In this document: in pieces, positions 62,884 through 64,000 of the stretch
Numbering within the stretch: position 1 is the first letter of the stretch
How the letters are laid out: every line of letters starts with the position of its first letter
Translations under genes and position numbers: made by a program
Assembly: GCA_025345505.1 (NCBI GenBank)
Contig: JANVCC010000021.1
Span: 25,763,865-25,827,864, forward strand
Origin: Todiramphus chloris collaris
Taxonomy: Eukaryota; Chordata; Aves; Coraciiformes; Alcedinidae
Direction: 5' to 3'
DNA length: 64,000 nucleotides
The notes under the pieces: generated by a model
The model's input: only the letters and a program-made list of their open reading frames with translations
What the model was told of the DNA's origin: nothing
The model's database searches: none

Positions 62884-63580
62884 TTCCCATCTGCCACTGG
62901 AGTACATGACTACCTTGTGTGAACTTTGGCTACTAGCCTTTGAAAATTTACTTGACACACAGCTTTTACCTAAAAGTCAGACCTAAATTCTCACTTTAGC
63001 AATCTAAAGAGCTTGAAATGAAGCCTAGTCCAAATGGCTTACCAAGGTGGAAAAAAACCAAAAGACAAAAAAGTAGGAAAAAGGAGTCATGTATGCCCCT
63101 ATTCTATGTACAAGTTCTACTGAAGCTAGTTCCTTACCCTCATACAGCAGGTAAAAGAAAAATTTACTGTGTCTTAGAAGAGAGAAGCTGGTTCTCTGCT
63201 TAGATTCAGGCCAGATCCAAACGAGTCTAGTAATTTCCAGTAAAGTTCTTGCTGGCACTGATCTCATGTCTTCATGTTTTAGTGTATATGGCTCACAAAA
63301 TCTTCCTCTTATGGGGAAAGATCATGTTCTTGGGAGCATTACAATAATTCTTGTAATGAAAACAAAGAATATATTTTTGTTTATTTTTCCTAATGGCCCT
63401 GATCCAGACAGGTTTTGCGTGCGGGTAACAGATGTTGCTCCTGAGTGACACAACATCTGGCACATAGATCTTCTGTTGGAATTGTTATAATGAAAACACA
63501 AAAGACTGTAGCATTAGACACCAAGAACTGCATTTTTTTTTTAATGGATCTCCTCCTTAGAAGTCATCAATGTGTATACT
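62884..63580. other. Unique sequence, palindromic repeat trace
   Basis: 'ggccctgatccagacagg' near 63394 resembles one end of the ancient palindromic repeat family. No gene seen. Confidence 0.35.
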
Positions 63581-63647
63581 GGATTTGGTCCAAAGCCTTT
63601 GGAAGTCAGTGGAAACTTTCATTGATTTCAAAAGTTTTGGTCAGTCC
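63581..63647. repeat. Ancient palindromic repeat, hairpin-forming
   Basis: The left arm GGATTTGGTCCAAAGCC ... GAAGTCAGTGGAA and the reverse complement of the right arm (GGACTGACCAAAAC ... GAAATCAATGA) align along nearly the whole length with few gaps. This makes an imperfect hairpin with a tiny loop. It is the same type as 12045-12112. Confidence 0.55.
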
Positions 63648-63705
63648 TTTTATGAACAACTGGATCTAAATGTACAAAGAGAAAAAAGAAACTGCTGATC
63701 TCTGT

Positions 63706-63706
<1 letters not shown>

Positions 63707-63741
<35 letters not shown>
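63707..63741. repeat. T20A15 homopolymer junction
   Basis: Twenty T followed directly by fifteen A, a perfect 15-bp self-complementary junction. Confidence 0.95.
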
Positions 63742-63742
<1 letters not shown>

Positions 63743-63953
63743 ATTTTTCAGGTATTTTAGTAGGAAATCACTTCACCTTCCTGGAGCACAGCATTTGTTC
63801 ACAAGTCAAATTCAAATGCTATTCTAATGTGCACTGAAGAGAACCACACCATGACTTTCCTGTATTTATAGATTAATTTGTAAATATTAATATATCTTGA
63901 AATGTTGTTATTTTATACCATTCCTGTGAAAACAGAAGAGAAGGGTGGAAGAG

Positions 63954-64000
63954 GGAAGGAAGGAAGGAAGGAAGGAAGGAAGGAAGGAAGGAAGGAAGGA
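63954..64000. repeat. (GGAA)n microsatellite, cut by window edge
   Basis: About twelve perfect GGAA units run to the last base, so the full length is unknown. GGAA repeats are known binding platforms for ETS-family factors in other species. Confidence 0.95.

Overview
The window is AT-rich vertebrate nuclear DNA, almost certainly from a bird. The main evidence is five CR1 LINE fragments. Four are on the + strand and keep the avian CR1 3' end, with short ATTCTRTG-type terminal repeats. One is antisense. There is also one solo LTR of the ERVL-like type common in neoavian genomes, plus older tRNA-derived SINE-like and short palindromic repeats shared with reptiles. Nothing bacterial, plasmid or phage-like is present: there are no operons, ribosome binding sites, CRISPR arrays, tRNA or rRNA genes. 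Most of the window reads as intergenic or intronic sequence of a macrochromosome-like, gene-poor region.

Layout. 1-11449: mostly unique AT-rich sequence, with a good micro-exon candidate at 598-642, short tandem duplications, and a 100-N assembly gap (7661-7760) that runs straight into a T tract. 11450-12836: an old SINE-like element, a small palindromic repeat, and a CR1 3' end. 13310-13468: candidate exon on the - strand. 15880-18000: long T/G tract, a second SINE-like remnant, then the longest CR1 copy (internally deleted, with a broken reverse transcriptase). 18400-18850: a small GC-rich island with a quadruplex-type C-run cluster, the only part that looks promoter- or enhancer-like. 18851-33151: unique sequence with three candidate exons. 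33152-35385: a + strand CR1 followed by an antisense CR1. 38331-38763: solo LTR. 46668-46882: an inverted-repeat element. 58595-59162: another CR1 3' end. 61.7-62.9 kb: two open stretches preceded by good 3' splice sites. 63.58-64 kb: a palindromic repeat, a T20A15 tract and a GGAA microsatellite cut by the window edge.

I could not assign any host protein-coding gene. The candidate exons (598-642 +, 13310-13468 -, 22273-22384 +, 23750-23887 +, 29420-29458 -, 55483-55623 -, 61781-62158 +, 62649-62883 +) rest on splice-site context and open frames only, with no recognised homology, and several are probably chance. The two - strand candidates at 29420-29458 and 13310-13468 are compatible in reading phase and could belong to one - strand gene. 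I saw no convincing new biological system. The points most worth checking are the GC-rich island and those exon candidates.
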